Shown: positions 1 to 8,123 of the stretch, piece after piece | How the letters are laid out: every line of letters starts with the position of its first letter | Position numbering within the stretch: position 1 is the first letter of the stretch | Source of the DNA: an uncultured Opitutia bacterium | GTDB lineage: Bacteria > Verrucomicrobiota > Verrucomicrobiia > Opitutales > Opitutaceae | DNA: 64,000 nucleotides | Direction of reading: 5' to 3' | Assembly: GCA_903862955.1 (NCBI GenBank) | Contig: CAIPAH010000024.1 | Location: forward strand, 1 to 64,000 | The notes under the pieces: generated by a model | What the model saw: the letters and a program-made list of their open reading frames with translations, nothing else | The model's database searches: none | What the model was told of the DNA's origin: nothing | Position numbers and translations under genes: made by a program

Positions 1-10
1 CATCCCGAAA

Positions 11-34
11 GAGCAGGCGGGACGCCTGCGCTAC
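11..34 (-). repeat. REP-like palindromic repeat (GCAGGCG type)
   Basis: A short inverted repeat, with arms GCAGGCG (13-19) and CGCCTGC (23-29), is followed by GCTAC. Read on the minus strand it begins GTAGCGCAGGCG, the same sequence that occurs on the plus strand at 37298-37320. Two copies in opposite orientation 37 kb apart indicate a dispersed family. It lies just beyond the stop of the last gene of the glycosyltransferase operon and may end its transcript, but there is no T tract. Confidence 0.6.
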
Positions 35-81
35 ACGAGAATCCATCACGGGCCAGAGACCCGTGCCACGCCGGACCGCCC

Positions 82-1590
82 TCAGGCCGCGCCGGCCACC
101 ACGGCGGACAGCTCCGCCAGGTGACGCTGGGCAATCTTGCGACCCTCGGCCTGGCCGAGTCGGCCGGCGAGCTGCTCCGCGATGCCCAAAAGATAACGCG
201 CCCGGCCCGGATCCAGCGGCGCCAAACGCGGCGCGAGCGCCAGCAGCGCCTCGAGAATGACCGGAGGATTCTGGCTCGACTCCACGGCCTTCACCCCCGC
301 CAGCAGCTGCTTGGCCGCAGCGGCGTTCTGGCCCAGCTCCAGCAGCGCGTTGGCTGCCTCCAGCCGGGATTTCCACGCCAGCGTCAACTGGACCTGCAGT
401 GCGGCGTTGTGGCGAATGGTCTGGCAGCGTTGCTCCAGCTCGGCCGCCTGCTGGCGCAAATGGCCCACCTCAACCTGCAAGGCGCGGACATCGGACTGCT
501 CGAACTGCGGCTGACCCGGATAGAGATCCGCCAGCACAAAGCGCTTCTCCGCCGGCGCGCGCAGCGGCTCCGCCGTCGGCACCATGCGCTCGGGCAATAC
601 CAGCGGCCGGCGATCCCGCCGTGCCTGTTGGCCACACTGCACCATCTGCAACGCGAGTTGCTGCAGCCGCGGCGTCGCCGGCGTCGTGCACTCCAGCGCG
701 TCGTGCAACATCGTGTCCTGATAAAGCAGCTTTGGCGCCGGTGGACTCGCCAGTTCGGCCAGTGTGGACGCGAGGTGCGCCGCCGCGGTGATGCGCCAGG
801 CCGGCGGCACATAATGCGGCGTGTTGCAGTAATCGAGCACCGCCACCGGCAGCCCGAGCAGCATCGCTTCCAACATCGTCGTGGAGGGCGTCGTGATCAC
901 GGCATCCACCTGCTGTAGCACTTCCAAGAGGTCACGGCCCGTGAGCACGGATACGACTTTGTCCACGCCGATCTCGCGATCGAGTCCCTTGGTCAGCCGC
1001 CAGACCGGCTCGATCCGCGCACCATTCGCTGACGGGCGCCGGTCCAGAAACATTTTCAAGTCCACCAGGGACTGCTTCACCAGTGCGTGCTGTTCTGGGG
1101 TGAAATACGGCGTGAGCGCCGTCATGATCAGCACGCGAAACGGCTCACTGGGACTGCGGGTGCGCCGCGTGCGGCCGGCATAGGCGTCAAAGCGCGGCGA
1201 GCCCGTCACTTCACACCGGCTGCCGTTGTGCCACGACTCGAGGATCCGCGCCTGCGAGCGACCCAGGCAGGCGATCTTGTGGCCGAGCACGGGCTGGAAG
1301 AGCGACCCGGCCGGCAGCTGCGGATGCTCCCACGTGTTGCGATATTCCAAAATGCCGTCAGCCAGCACGAGCGTCGGGATGCCGCGCTCCACCGCGCGAC
1401 GCAGCAGGGTCACGCGGGGCTCATGGTAGCAATCGGCCGTCACGATCAGGCCGGTCTCGGGGGAAAATTCATGGTGCGTCGGCGCGTAGGCCAGTCCCTC
1501 CACCGGGTGGTCAATCGTGGCCAGCCAGCTGCGGAAGAGCGGGTGGTCCGGGTTGTCCGCGAGAACGATGATCGGATGGAGGGAGTTCAT
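82..1590 (-). CDS. GT-B-like glycosyl/glycerophosphotransferase-like protein
   Basis: A 502-residue protein with no signal peptide. Its N-terminal two-thirds look like a GT-B fold of the CDP-glycerol glycerophosphotransferase or UDP-sugar epimerase type: alternating hydrophobic strands and a nucleotide-sugar-like segment near residues 229-250 (VDAVITTPSTTMLEAMLLG). Residues about 370-440 are a charged helical, probably coiled-coil stretch, and the tail resembles TPR helices. The ATG at 1590 overlaps the stop of the upstream OGT/GT4 gene as ATGA, so the two are probably translationally coupled. The open frame extends further upstream but runs inside that neighbour. A role in building or transferring a surface or flagellin glycan is inferred from context only, and the exact substrate cannot be read from the sequence. 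Confidence 0.7.
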   Translation of the reverse strand: MNSLHPIIVLADNPDHPLFRSWLATIDHPVEGLAYAPTHHEFSPETGLIVTADCYHEPRVTLLRRAVERGIPTLVLADGILEYRNTWEHPQLPAGSLFQPVLGHKIACLGRSQARILESWHNGSRCEVTGSPRFDAYAGRTRRTRSPSEPFRVLIMTALTPYFTPEQHALVKQSLVDLKMFLDRRPSANGARIEPVWRLTKGLDREIGVDKVVSVLTGRDLLEVLQQVDAVITTPSTTMLEAMLLGLPVAVLDYCNTPHYVPPAWRITAAAHLASTLAELASPPAPKLLYQDTMLHDALECTTPATPRLQQLALQMVQCGQQARRDRRPLVLPERMVPTAEPLRAPAEKRFVLADLYPGQPQFEQSDVRALQVEVGHLRQQAAELEQRCQTIRHNAALQVQLTLAWKSRLEAANALLELGQNAAAAKQLLAGVKAVESSQNPPVILEALLALAPRLAPLDPGRARYLLGIAEQLAGRLGQAEGRKIAQRHLAELSAVVAGAA

Positions 1591-4500
1591 GAGCGGGCCG
1601 CGGGCAGATGGCGTTGCAGGAGCGAGAGGGAGCGATCGACCATCAGGGCCTCGCGAAACATTTCCACGGCGCGCTCGCGGCCGCGCCGGCCGGCCTCGAT
1701 GCGGCGCGCCGGGTCCGCCGCCCAGGCATCGATCGTCGTCACCAGACCCCGGACCACGCCCGCCGCGTCGGTGGCGGGATCGGGTAGCAGCTGGCCGGTA
1801 TCGCCCAATTCCTCGGGAATGCCGCTCACCGCCGTCGCCACCACGGGCAGGCCCTTGGCCATGGCTTCCATGATCGCCAGCGGCATGCCTTCGAGATGCG
1901 AGGGCAGCACAAAAATATCCGCCGCGTCGTGCCAGTCCGCCACGTCCCAGCGCTGACCCAGCAGGCGGACATCCGCCTGCAGGCCGAGCCGCGCGATTTC
2001 CGTTTCCAACTCCGCGCGCAACTCGCCCTCCCCGGCCCACACGAAGCAGATCCGCGGGTGGCCGGGCCGGCCACAAAGTTGGCGCGCAGCCTGCAGCTGG
2101 TGGCCAAAGCCCTTGATCGCTGTCAGGCGGGCGGCCGTGAAGCACACGACCGCGTCGTCGGGCAAATTCACCTCGGCCCGGAGCCGGGCGCGCACCGCCG
2201 GGTCGCGCGGCGCAAAGAACCGCTCCGGCCGGCCGTAGTGAATGACCTCGCCGCGATCCGGGCCGAGGCCGAAGTGACGATGCAACAATGCAAGATTCTC
2301 CTGCGAAACCGCGACCACGCCGCGCGCCGCCGCGTATTGCGCGGTCAACATCGGCAGGTGGGCGGCGAAATTCTTGGCGAGATACGCGCCGACGAAGCCG
2401 ACGATCACGACATATGGAATGCCCCGCGCCAGCGCGGCCTGGCGGGCGGCCAGGTTTGAGACGGGGCAGCAGTCGCTGAAGACGATCAAGTCCGGGTGTT
2501 CGGCGCGGAAGATGCGTTCCGCCTCGCTGGCGTCGCGGAGCGTGCGCGCAAAGTCGCGGCCCGTGTGGTGGTCGAGCCAGTGGTGCTGGACGCCGGCGGC
2601 CTGCTGTTCCCGGACCAGCGGGCTGTCGCTGCGGGACTGGACGCAGCTCACGCGGTAGCCGCAGCGCCGCAGGGCGAGAAGGAGGTTGTGGTTGTATTGG
2701 GCCACGCCGCCGAGCTCGGGATCATCGGTGTAGAGCAGCACGTGCGCGGGCCCTCCCGGGATGCGCGCGCCTTCCGCCCGCGCGGGCGGTTCCTCGGCCA
2801 CAGCGGCGGCGAGCAGCTTTTCCACGCGCGGGTCGGACGGAGCGAGTTCGAGCAGCGTTGCCTTGGCCTCGTCGAAGAATTCCCGGTGGCCCGCCTCGCG
2901 CGCGAGTTCCGCCACCAGCAACCAGCCGTCCACGCTGGCGCCATCGAGCCGCAGGCAAGCCTCGGCCGCCTGCAGGGCTTGCGGGAGCTGTTTCACCGAT
3001 TGAAAAGCCCGCGCCAAGTCGTGCCACAGCCCGGCGTCGTTGTCGGTGTGCTGCACCGCGGCGAGCAGGTAAGCCAGGGCGCGGTCCGCGCGTCCCAGCG
3101 TCAGCAGCTGCCGACCCAGTTGGTGACGCAAGATCGGCGAGGCCGGTTCGTCCGCCTGCGCCAGGATCGGGGTGCGGGAGCGGCGAAAAGCCACCCGTCC
3201 CACCGCCGCCAGTTCATCGTAAGCCGTTTCCAGCAGCGCGCCGAAGGCATCGCTCGCCGCCAGCGGATCGAGGAAAATCGGCATGCGTTCCATGCGACCC
3301 TGCAGTCGCGCGCCCAATTCGCGCCGGCGCGCAGCATCGCCCGCGAGGCTCGTGGCCGTGGTCAGATACGCGGACTCATCGGCCGCCACCAGCTCCGGCG
3401 CCTGGAGGCTGCGCAGCAGCGCCGCGCCCATGCGCGAACGGAAGCTGTCGCCTTCCCACGCCACCACGGGCACGCCGATTTCCAGCGGGTCGATCAGCGA
3501 GTTCACGCCGCCGAACGGAAACGTGTCGAGATACACATCGCCCAGCCGGAGCAGCTCCTTCACGTCGCTCCGCGAGGGAAACTTCACGCTCGAAACCGAC
3601 AGGCGGGACCCGGCCACGCCGTGCTCCGCGAGGACGCGCTCGAAGTCCGCACAAAACCGCTTGATCGGATAGGCGGACGACCAGTTCGGGTTGAACGGGT
3701 GCAACAGCAGGCGGGAGCCCGGCACCGCGGCGAGCAGCCGCGCCCAGGTGTGCTGCATCTCGGGCGTGATCTTGAAATAATTCGCCGCGCTCACGAACAC
3801 CGTCACGCCGTCGGGCAGGCCCAACGCCGCGCGGCTCCAGGTGCGGGCGGGGTCCTGGCGGTCGGCCTCGTAGTTGAACGCATGCGCCGGGCCCGGCAGC
3901 AGCGCGAGCCGCTCCGTGTATTGCGTCGGCGCAGCAGGCGTTTCCGCCAGCGAACCGGACACATACAGGTCGATCGTCGAGAAGCCCGAGGTGATGCAGG
4001 AGGAGTTGTTGACCACCTGCAGCGGGGCCACGCGGTGGAGCGCGAGCCAGGTGATCTCATTCGTCACGGCGGTCACGTTGGTGCCGAAGACCGCCACATC
4101 GAGGCCGGCGGCACGCAGCGTGGCGAGCTGGCCGGTGAGATCGCGGGGCAGGACGTGGAATTCCTGGGCGCGCGAACGGCAGTAATCCTCGAGCGGCGAG
4201 CCGTTCTTGTGGCACGTGAACAGCAACACCTCGAAGCGCTCCGGATCGAGCTGCTCGAAGGATGGCAGCGTCGTGTAAGTCTCGGTCTGCGAGCCGAAGT
4301 GGCGGTTGATGAACCCAACCCGCAGCCGCTGGCCCGACCGGGCCGGAGCTGGCAGGTCAACGCCGCGCGCCTCGCGCTCGAGCATCAGGGCGAGCAGCTG
4401 GCCGCGCAGTTCGGCATGTCGGCGAAGATTGCCGGCATGAAAATAGAGCGGAATCCCGGACGCGTGGCGGACATACGCCTCGAGCGCGGCGCGCGAGGCC

Positions 4501-5021
4501 GGCGCGCGGGCGTTGCGCTCGAGGGCGGCGTGCAATTCCTCGAGGCGGGCGAGAATGTGCGCGGCATAGCTGTCCGCGTCACCCACCTCACTGAAGCCCT
4601 GCGGCGCAGCAAACAGCCACGCGGTGTAATCGCCCCACAGCCCGTGTGGCACTGCGGCCAGGGCCGGCGCGCCGGGCCATTGCCAGGCGGGCACGAGCAG
4701 CATGGCGGCGAGAATGCCGGGGCCGCCCCGCGCGGCGTGGGCTTCGGCTTGTTGAAGATCAGCGGGAACCGCGGCCCGGTCGTGCGCGCCCGAGGCGGAC
4801 ACGGCCAGCACGAGTTCGCGTCCGGCCAGTACGGCGGGCGATTGCAGGTCAGTGCGCGGCAGGCTGGCGAGCTCGGCGCTGGCGGCGCGCAGTGCGGCGC
4901 CCAGTTGCGCCTCAACGTGTTCGTCAGCCGGGTGCTCCTGGTAGGCGGACAGCGCGGCGCGCACCCCGGCAAAGGCCGGGGACTGGCGGGCATTCGGCTC
5001 GGTCAGGACGTCAGCCGGCAT
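1587..5021 (-). CDS. OGT-like / TPR / GT4 fusion glycosyltransferase
   Basis: An 1144-residue multidomain protein. Residues about 1-225 are helical. Residues about 231-590 resemble the catalytic part of O-GlcNAc transferase (SPINDLY, GT41): RLRVGFINRHFG, a conserved NYFKITPEMQHTWARLL segment, and DVYLDTFPFGGVNSLIDPLE. TPR-like helices follow at about 620-740. Residues about 765-1140 are a complete GT4 glycosyltransferase, with GGVAQYNHN at its start, VCFTAARLTAIKG, and the EX7E motif in EGMPLAIMEAMAKG near residue 1050. One polypeptide could therefore attach a first sugar to a protein and extend it. This is inferred from the domains; no substrate is known. A 215-bp gap separates it from the HDOD gene upstream, and a sigma-28-like promoter lies at 5196-5223. 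Confidence 0.85.
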   Translation of the reverse strand: MPADVLTEPNARQSPAFAGVRAALSAYQEHPADEHVEAQLGAALRAASAELASLPRTDLQSPAVLAGRELVLAVSASGAHDRAAVPADLQQAEAHAARGGPGILAAMLLVPAWQWPGAPALAAVPHGLWGDYTAWLFAAPQGFSEVGDADSYAAHILARLEELHAALERNARAPASRAALEAYVRHASGIPLYFHAGNLRRHAELRGQLLALMLEREARGVDLPAPARSGQRLRVGFINRHFGSQTETYTTLPSFEQLDPERFEVLLFTCHKNGSPLEDYCRSRAQEFHVLPRDLTGQLATLRAAGLDVAVFGTNVTAVTNEITWLALHRVAPLQVVNNSSCITSGFSTIDLYVSGSLAETPAAPTQYTERLALLPGPAHAFNYEADRQDPARTWSRAALGLPDGVTVFVSAANYFKITPEMQHTWARLLAAVPGSRLLLHPFNPNWSSAYPIKRFCADFERVLAEHGVAGSRLSVSSVKFPSRSDVKELLRLGDVYLDTFPFGGVNSLIDPLEIGVPVVAWEGDSFRSRMGAALLRSLQAPELVAADESAYLTTATSLAGDAARRRELGARLQGRMERMPIFLDPLAASDAFGALLETAYDELAAVGRVAFRRSRTPILAQADEPASPILRHQLGRQLLTLGRADRALAYLLAAVQHTDNDAGLWHDLARAFQSVKQLPQALQAAEACLRLDGASVDGWLLVAELAREAGHREFFDEAKATLLELAPSDPRVEKLLAAAVAEEPPARAEGARIPGGPAHVLLYTDDPELGGVAQYNHNLLLALRRCGYRVSCVQSRSDSPLVREQQAAGVQHHWLDHHTGRDFARTLRDASEAERIFRAEHPDLIVFSDCCPVSNLAARQAALARGIPYVVIVGFVGAYLAKNFAAHLPMLTAQYAAARGVVAVSQENLALLHRHFGLGPDRGEVIHYGRPERFFAPRDPAVRARLRAEVNLPDDAVVCFTAARLTAIKGFGHQLQAARQLCGRPGHPRICFVWAGEGELRAELETEIARLGLQADVRLLGQRWDVADWHDAADIFVLPSHLEGMPLAIMEAMAKGLPVVATAVSGIPEELGDTGQLLPDPATDAAGVVRGLVTTIDAWAADPARRIEAGRRGRERAVEMFREALMVDRSLSLLQRHLPAARS

Positions 5022-5195
5022 GAGCGGCCTTGAGCTCGCTCGGTCCGTCGAAAGTGGATTTGCCCGCTGCCGGAATGACAGCGGTGGCTTGCGAAGCGCG
5101 GAGTCCGTCGCGCATCCGCCGACGACCGGATTCCACTCGGGTCAGAGCGGCTCGGCCGGGTTCAGAAAAGAGGGGGAAAACTGGCACCGCTGCCT

Positions 5196-5223
5196 TCATC
5201 GGCGCGGTCCCCGGCGGACTTTA
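5196..5223 (-). promoter_or_regulatory. Putative sigma-28 (FliA) promoter P1
   Basis: On the minus strand TAAAGTCC (5223-5216), a 12-bp spacer and GCCGATGA (5203-5196) match the FliA consensus TAAAGTTT-N11-GCCGATAA, apart from one extra spacer base. The promoter would give an unusually long leader of about 165 nt before the ATG at 5021. Apart from this site I see no convincing gene in the 5022-5236 gap. Confidence 0.5.
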
Positions 5224-5236
5224 GCCCAAAAGCGAC

Positions 5237-6076
5237 TCAACCCACCACATGACGCAGCGCCTCGAACGACGCGCGCGCCCGCGCAGTGGCGGCCTGCAAT
5301 TCGCCTTCGCTGATGCCTGCCCCGGCGAGCTTGGCCGAGCTCAGTTCCCAATAGCCCGTTTCGCCCGGCAGCCCATGGCCGGCGCGTTCCGTTTCACCCG
5401 CGGCCAGGTTGAGCAACTGGGCGAGCGGGGTGGCCGTTTCGTCGATGAGATAGTGATCCCGGATCGCGGCGATCATCGCCTCGGGAAAGTGCCATTCACC
5501 CAAAATGATCGCCGCCGCCATGCCGTTGTGCAGGCCGGCGACCTGCACTTCGCGCTCGGCCAACGGGGGCGATGCCTGATCCAGGCCCGCGCTAGCGGCT
5601 TCGCCACGCAGCATCCGGTCCAGCGCGATCTTGCCCGTCGAACGGAGCAACCCGGCAGTGTAGGCGAGGCGCGGATCGACGCCCGCCGGTTCGGCGAGCG
5701 TCTCCATCATGAGCGCGGTCAGCAGGGAATTCTCGCGCAGTTGCGCGCCCGACACGCCGTAGAGAGCCAAGCGTTGATCCGAAATCTGCGCCACGGCGGC
5801 GAAGCCGGTCAGGCGGTAGACTTCCTTGAACCCCACGCGCGCCAGCGCCTCGACGAGGGACGCGGCCGGCGTGGCCTGGTTGTAAAACGAACTGTTGGCG
5901 ACCCGGATGATCCGCGTCGTGAGCCCGGCGTCGCGGCGCAGCAGCTCGGTGATTTCGTTCAGGCCCGAATTCAGATCCAGCAACAACTCACCCAGCTGCG
6001 CGAGAATCTGCGGCGCCGCCGGCATCACCTTGACGACGTTCAACAGCATTTCGCGGGTTACCGGGGTGGCGATCAT
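5237..6076 (-). CDS. HDOD domain signalling protein (1 of 3)
   Basis: A 279-residue soluble protein. Nearly its whole length (about 10-210) is an HDOD domain, the degenerate HD-family fold found in bacterial signalling. It opens with the typical LPAAP-like segment (here MPAAPQILAQLGELL) and has the LLRRDAGLTTRIIRVANSS helix pair and the VEALARVGFKEVYRL segment. The catalytic HD pair of HD-GYP enzymes is absent: where HDIGK is expected the sequence reads RSTGK. It is therefore probably a regulatory or scaffold protein, not a phosphodiesterase. It lies 46 bp after an OGT gene and has its own sigma-28-like promoter. Two paralogues occur at 10140 and 15481. Confidence 0.9.
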   Translation of the reverse strand: MIATPVTREMLLNVVKVMPAAPQILAQLGELLLDLNSGLNEITELLRRDAGLTTRIIRVANSSFYNQATPAASLVEALARVGFKEVYRLTGFAAVAQISDQRLALYGVSGAQLRENSLLTALMMETLAEPAGVDPRLAYTAGLLRSTGKIALDRMLRGEAASAGLDQASPPLAEREVQVAGLHNGMAAAIILGEWHFPEAMIAAIRDHYLIDETATPLAQLLNLAAGETERAGHGLPGETGYWELSSAKLAGAGISEGELQAATARARASFEALRHVVG

Positions 6077-6094
6077 GGAGGGTGGGCTGGGAGG

Positions 6095-6121
6095 TTATCG
6101 GCGCGAAATCGCCCAAATTCA
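6095..6121 (-). promoter_or_regulatory. Putative sigma-28 (FliA) promoter P2
   Basis: On the minus strand TGAATTTG (6121-6114), an 11-bp spacer and a perfect GCCGATAA (6102-6095) lie 18 bp upstream of the HDOD start codon at 6076. The -35 half overlaps the junction with the preceding gene. The expected start point leaves a leader of only about 10-12 nt. Confidence 0.65.
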
Positions 6122-6122
6122 G

Positions 6123-8120
6123 TCAAATCGCCGCTTCGGTCGCAGGTAACGCCTGCCGCGCACACCACGCGGACCAACAGACTCGGACGGCGTCGCCGAA
6201 GCGCTGGCCTTGTCCGGCGTGGTCCATCAGCGGTGAGGCGCGCATCGCGTCCCGCAGCCCGGCTCGTTCCCGCGCCAGCCGCGGCCGGTCCTGCGCCAGC
6301 TCCGCCGCGATGCGCACGTAATCCTGCCAGTCGCGGCCAATCCATTCCTGCCGCCCGATCGCGTTCAGGAGGCTTGCCCCCACCCTGGCCACGTGCCGGT
6401 CACCGGGCAGTGTCACCACCGGACAACCCATCCACAGCGCCTCGCAGGTGGTGGTGGTGCCGTGATACGGAAACGTGTCGAGGGCGACATCGACGCGCCC
6501 GTAGAGCGCCAGGTGCGCGGCAAGGCCCGAGGTGCGGCCGAGCAGCTCCACGCGCAATGGGTCGAGCCCGCACGCGACGAAGCGCGCCTGCAGGCTGGCG
6601 GCACGGGCCGGGTCCGCGAGTCCGAGGCCCTTGAGTAGTAGGCGGGAACCCGGCACTGTCGCCAGCAAACGCGACCAGGCCTTGAGTGTAGTGTCGTTCA
6701 CCTTGGAGAAATTGTTGAAACAACCGAACGTCACCGCTGCTCCCGCGAAGCTGGGCGGCTCGGCCACCGCAGGCGCCTCGGCCGGCGGAGCGTAGCTCCA
6801 GGCGGTCGGTGCAAAACGCACGAGCTGCTCCGTGTGGAACGCATCGGCGTCACCCGTCGGGTCCGTGATCCCGTCTACAAAGCGGTAGTCCATTGCCCGC
6901 AAGCCGGTCGTGTTGGGGTAACCCAGATAGCTCAGCTGAACCGGCGCCAGCCGGCGCGCAAACAGCGGCAGGCGGTTGAGCCCGGTATGCCCGGCAAGGT
7001 CGACGAGCACGTCGGGCGCATCCGCCCGGATCGCCGCCTCGACCGCCGCGTGGGACTGGCCCGTGAAATGCCGCCACTGCGCCGCCCGGGCCTGCAGCCG
7101 CCGCGACATCCCGTCCACCTGCGGATGATCGTGATACAGGAAGATTTCGAAGCGCGCGGGGTCGAGGTGCGCAAGCAGCGGTTCCAGGAAATAGGCCACC
7201 GAATGCGCCCGCAGGTCGGGCGAGAGGAAGGCGAGACGCAGCCGGCGCTCCTCGTCGGGCGGGTTGGTCAGCGGCGCGGACGGCAGTTGCGCGGCCACGG
7301 TCCCGTAGGCGGTGTGGTCGGCAAACAGGTCCTCGCGGCTCATTTCGTCGAGGTAATGTCGCGCGAGCAGCCGGCCACTGTGCGCCTCGAGGTTGCGCGG
7401 ATTGCGCTCGAGGGCGGCCGTGTAATCGGCAATCGCCTCGGCGACGCGGCCCTGTTCCTGCCGCACGAGCGCCCGTCCCGTCAGCGCCAGAGCGTGGCCC
7501 GGCTCGACCGCGAGCACGCGGTCAAAATACGGCAGCGCTTCCGCCGCAGCGCCCGCCTGGGCGAGGGCGACGCCGAGGTTGGCGCAGCCGGAAAGGTTAC
7601 CCGGCTGCAATTCCACCGCGCGGCGAAAGTGCGGCACCGCCGCGGCAAATCCCGCGACCTCGCTGATCAGCGCGCCGAGGCGATCATGGGCTTCGCCATA
7701 GTCGGGCTTCAGTGCGATCGCTTGCGCATAGGCCACCTGGGCTTCCTGCGGGTGATTGAGCGCGCGCAGTGCGGCCCCGAGGTGGCACCACGCCTCGGCG
7801 AGCCCCGGCTCGCGCTCCACGGCCGTGCGCAGGTGTTTCTCCGCCAGGCCCGCTTCTCCCGAAGCAAGGCAGACCAGACCCAGGCGCATCGCGCACAGCC
7901 CTGAGCGGGGATTCAGCTCGAGCGCGCGCCGCAACAGCGCCCCGGCTTCCGGCAGTCGACCCTGCTGGTAGGCGAGCAGGCCGGACAAATGGAAGGCATC
8001 GAAATTTCCCGGCACCCTGGCGCGCACGCGCGCATAGAATTTTTCCGCGTCGGCGAGACGCCCTCCGCGGTGGTGACCCACGGCAGTCTGCAACAGCCCC
8101 TGGAATTTATCCGCGCTCAT
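6123..8120 (-). CDS. TPR O-GlcNAc-transferase (SPINDLY/GT41) family protein
   Basis: A 665-residue cytoplasmic glycosyltransferase. Residues about 1-285 are TPR repeats, with periodic A-Y-x-A-I-A-L-x-P-type motifs. Residues about 300-660 are the GT41 catalytic domain with the family hallmarks RLAFLSPDLRAHSVAYFLEP, DVLVDLAGHTGLNRLPLFARR and LSYLGYPNTTG. Also present are the conserved lysine region NFSKVNDTTLKAWSRLL, DTFPYHGTTTTCEALWMG and RVGASLLNAIG. The family transfers GlcNAc or another sugar from a nucleotide donor to Ser/Thr. The gene starts 3 bp after the stop of a close paralogue, so the pair probably arose by tandem duplication and is co-transcribed. Flagellin or another surface protein is a plausible target (inference). 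Confidence 0.93.
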   Translation of the reverse strand: MSADKFQGLLQTAVGHHRGGRLADAEKFYARVRARVPGNFDAFHLSGLLAYQQGRLPEAGALLRRALELNPRSGLCAMRLGLVCLASGEAGLAEKHLRTAVEREPGLAEAWCHLGAALRALNHPQEAQVAYAQAIALKPDYGEAHDRLGALISEVAGFAAAVPHFRRAVELQPGNLSGCANLGVALAQAGAAAEALPYFDRVLAVEPGHALALTGRALVRQEQGRVAEAIADYTAALERNPRNLEAHSGRLLARHYLDEMSREDLFADHTAYGTVAAQLPSAPLTNPPDEERRLRLAFLSPDLRAHSVAYFLEPLLAHLDPARFEIFLYHDHPQVDGMSRRLQARAAQWRHFTGQSHAAVEAAIRADAPDVLVDLAGHTGLNRLPLFARRLAPVQLSYLGYPNTTGLRAMDYRFVDGITDPTGDADAFHTEQLVRFAPTAWSYAPPAEAPAVAEPPSFAGAAVTFGCFNNFSKVNDTTLKAWSRLLATVPGSRLLLKGLGLADPARAASLQARFVACGLDPLRVELLGRTSGLAAHLALYGRVDVALDTFPYHGTTTTCEALWMGCPVVTLPGDRHVARVGASLLNAIGRQEWIGRDWQDYVRIAAELAQDRPRLARERAGLRDAMRASPLMDHAGQGQRFGDAVRVCWSAWCARQALPATEAAI

Positions 8121-8123
8121 CGA

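Noticed and set aside
2496-5033. A long open frame on the plus strand of 845 codons opposite the OGT/GT4 gene
   Set aside because: High-GC antisense frame with Arg- and Gln-rich, Leu-poor composition and no domain signature. The minus-strand frame has clear GT41 and GT4 motifs.
5011-5199. A 62-codon frame on the minus strand in the gap before the OGT/GT4 gene
   Set aside because: Its start codon lies in the -10 box of P1 and its end overlaps the real gene start. No ribosome-binding site, and the sequence looks random.
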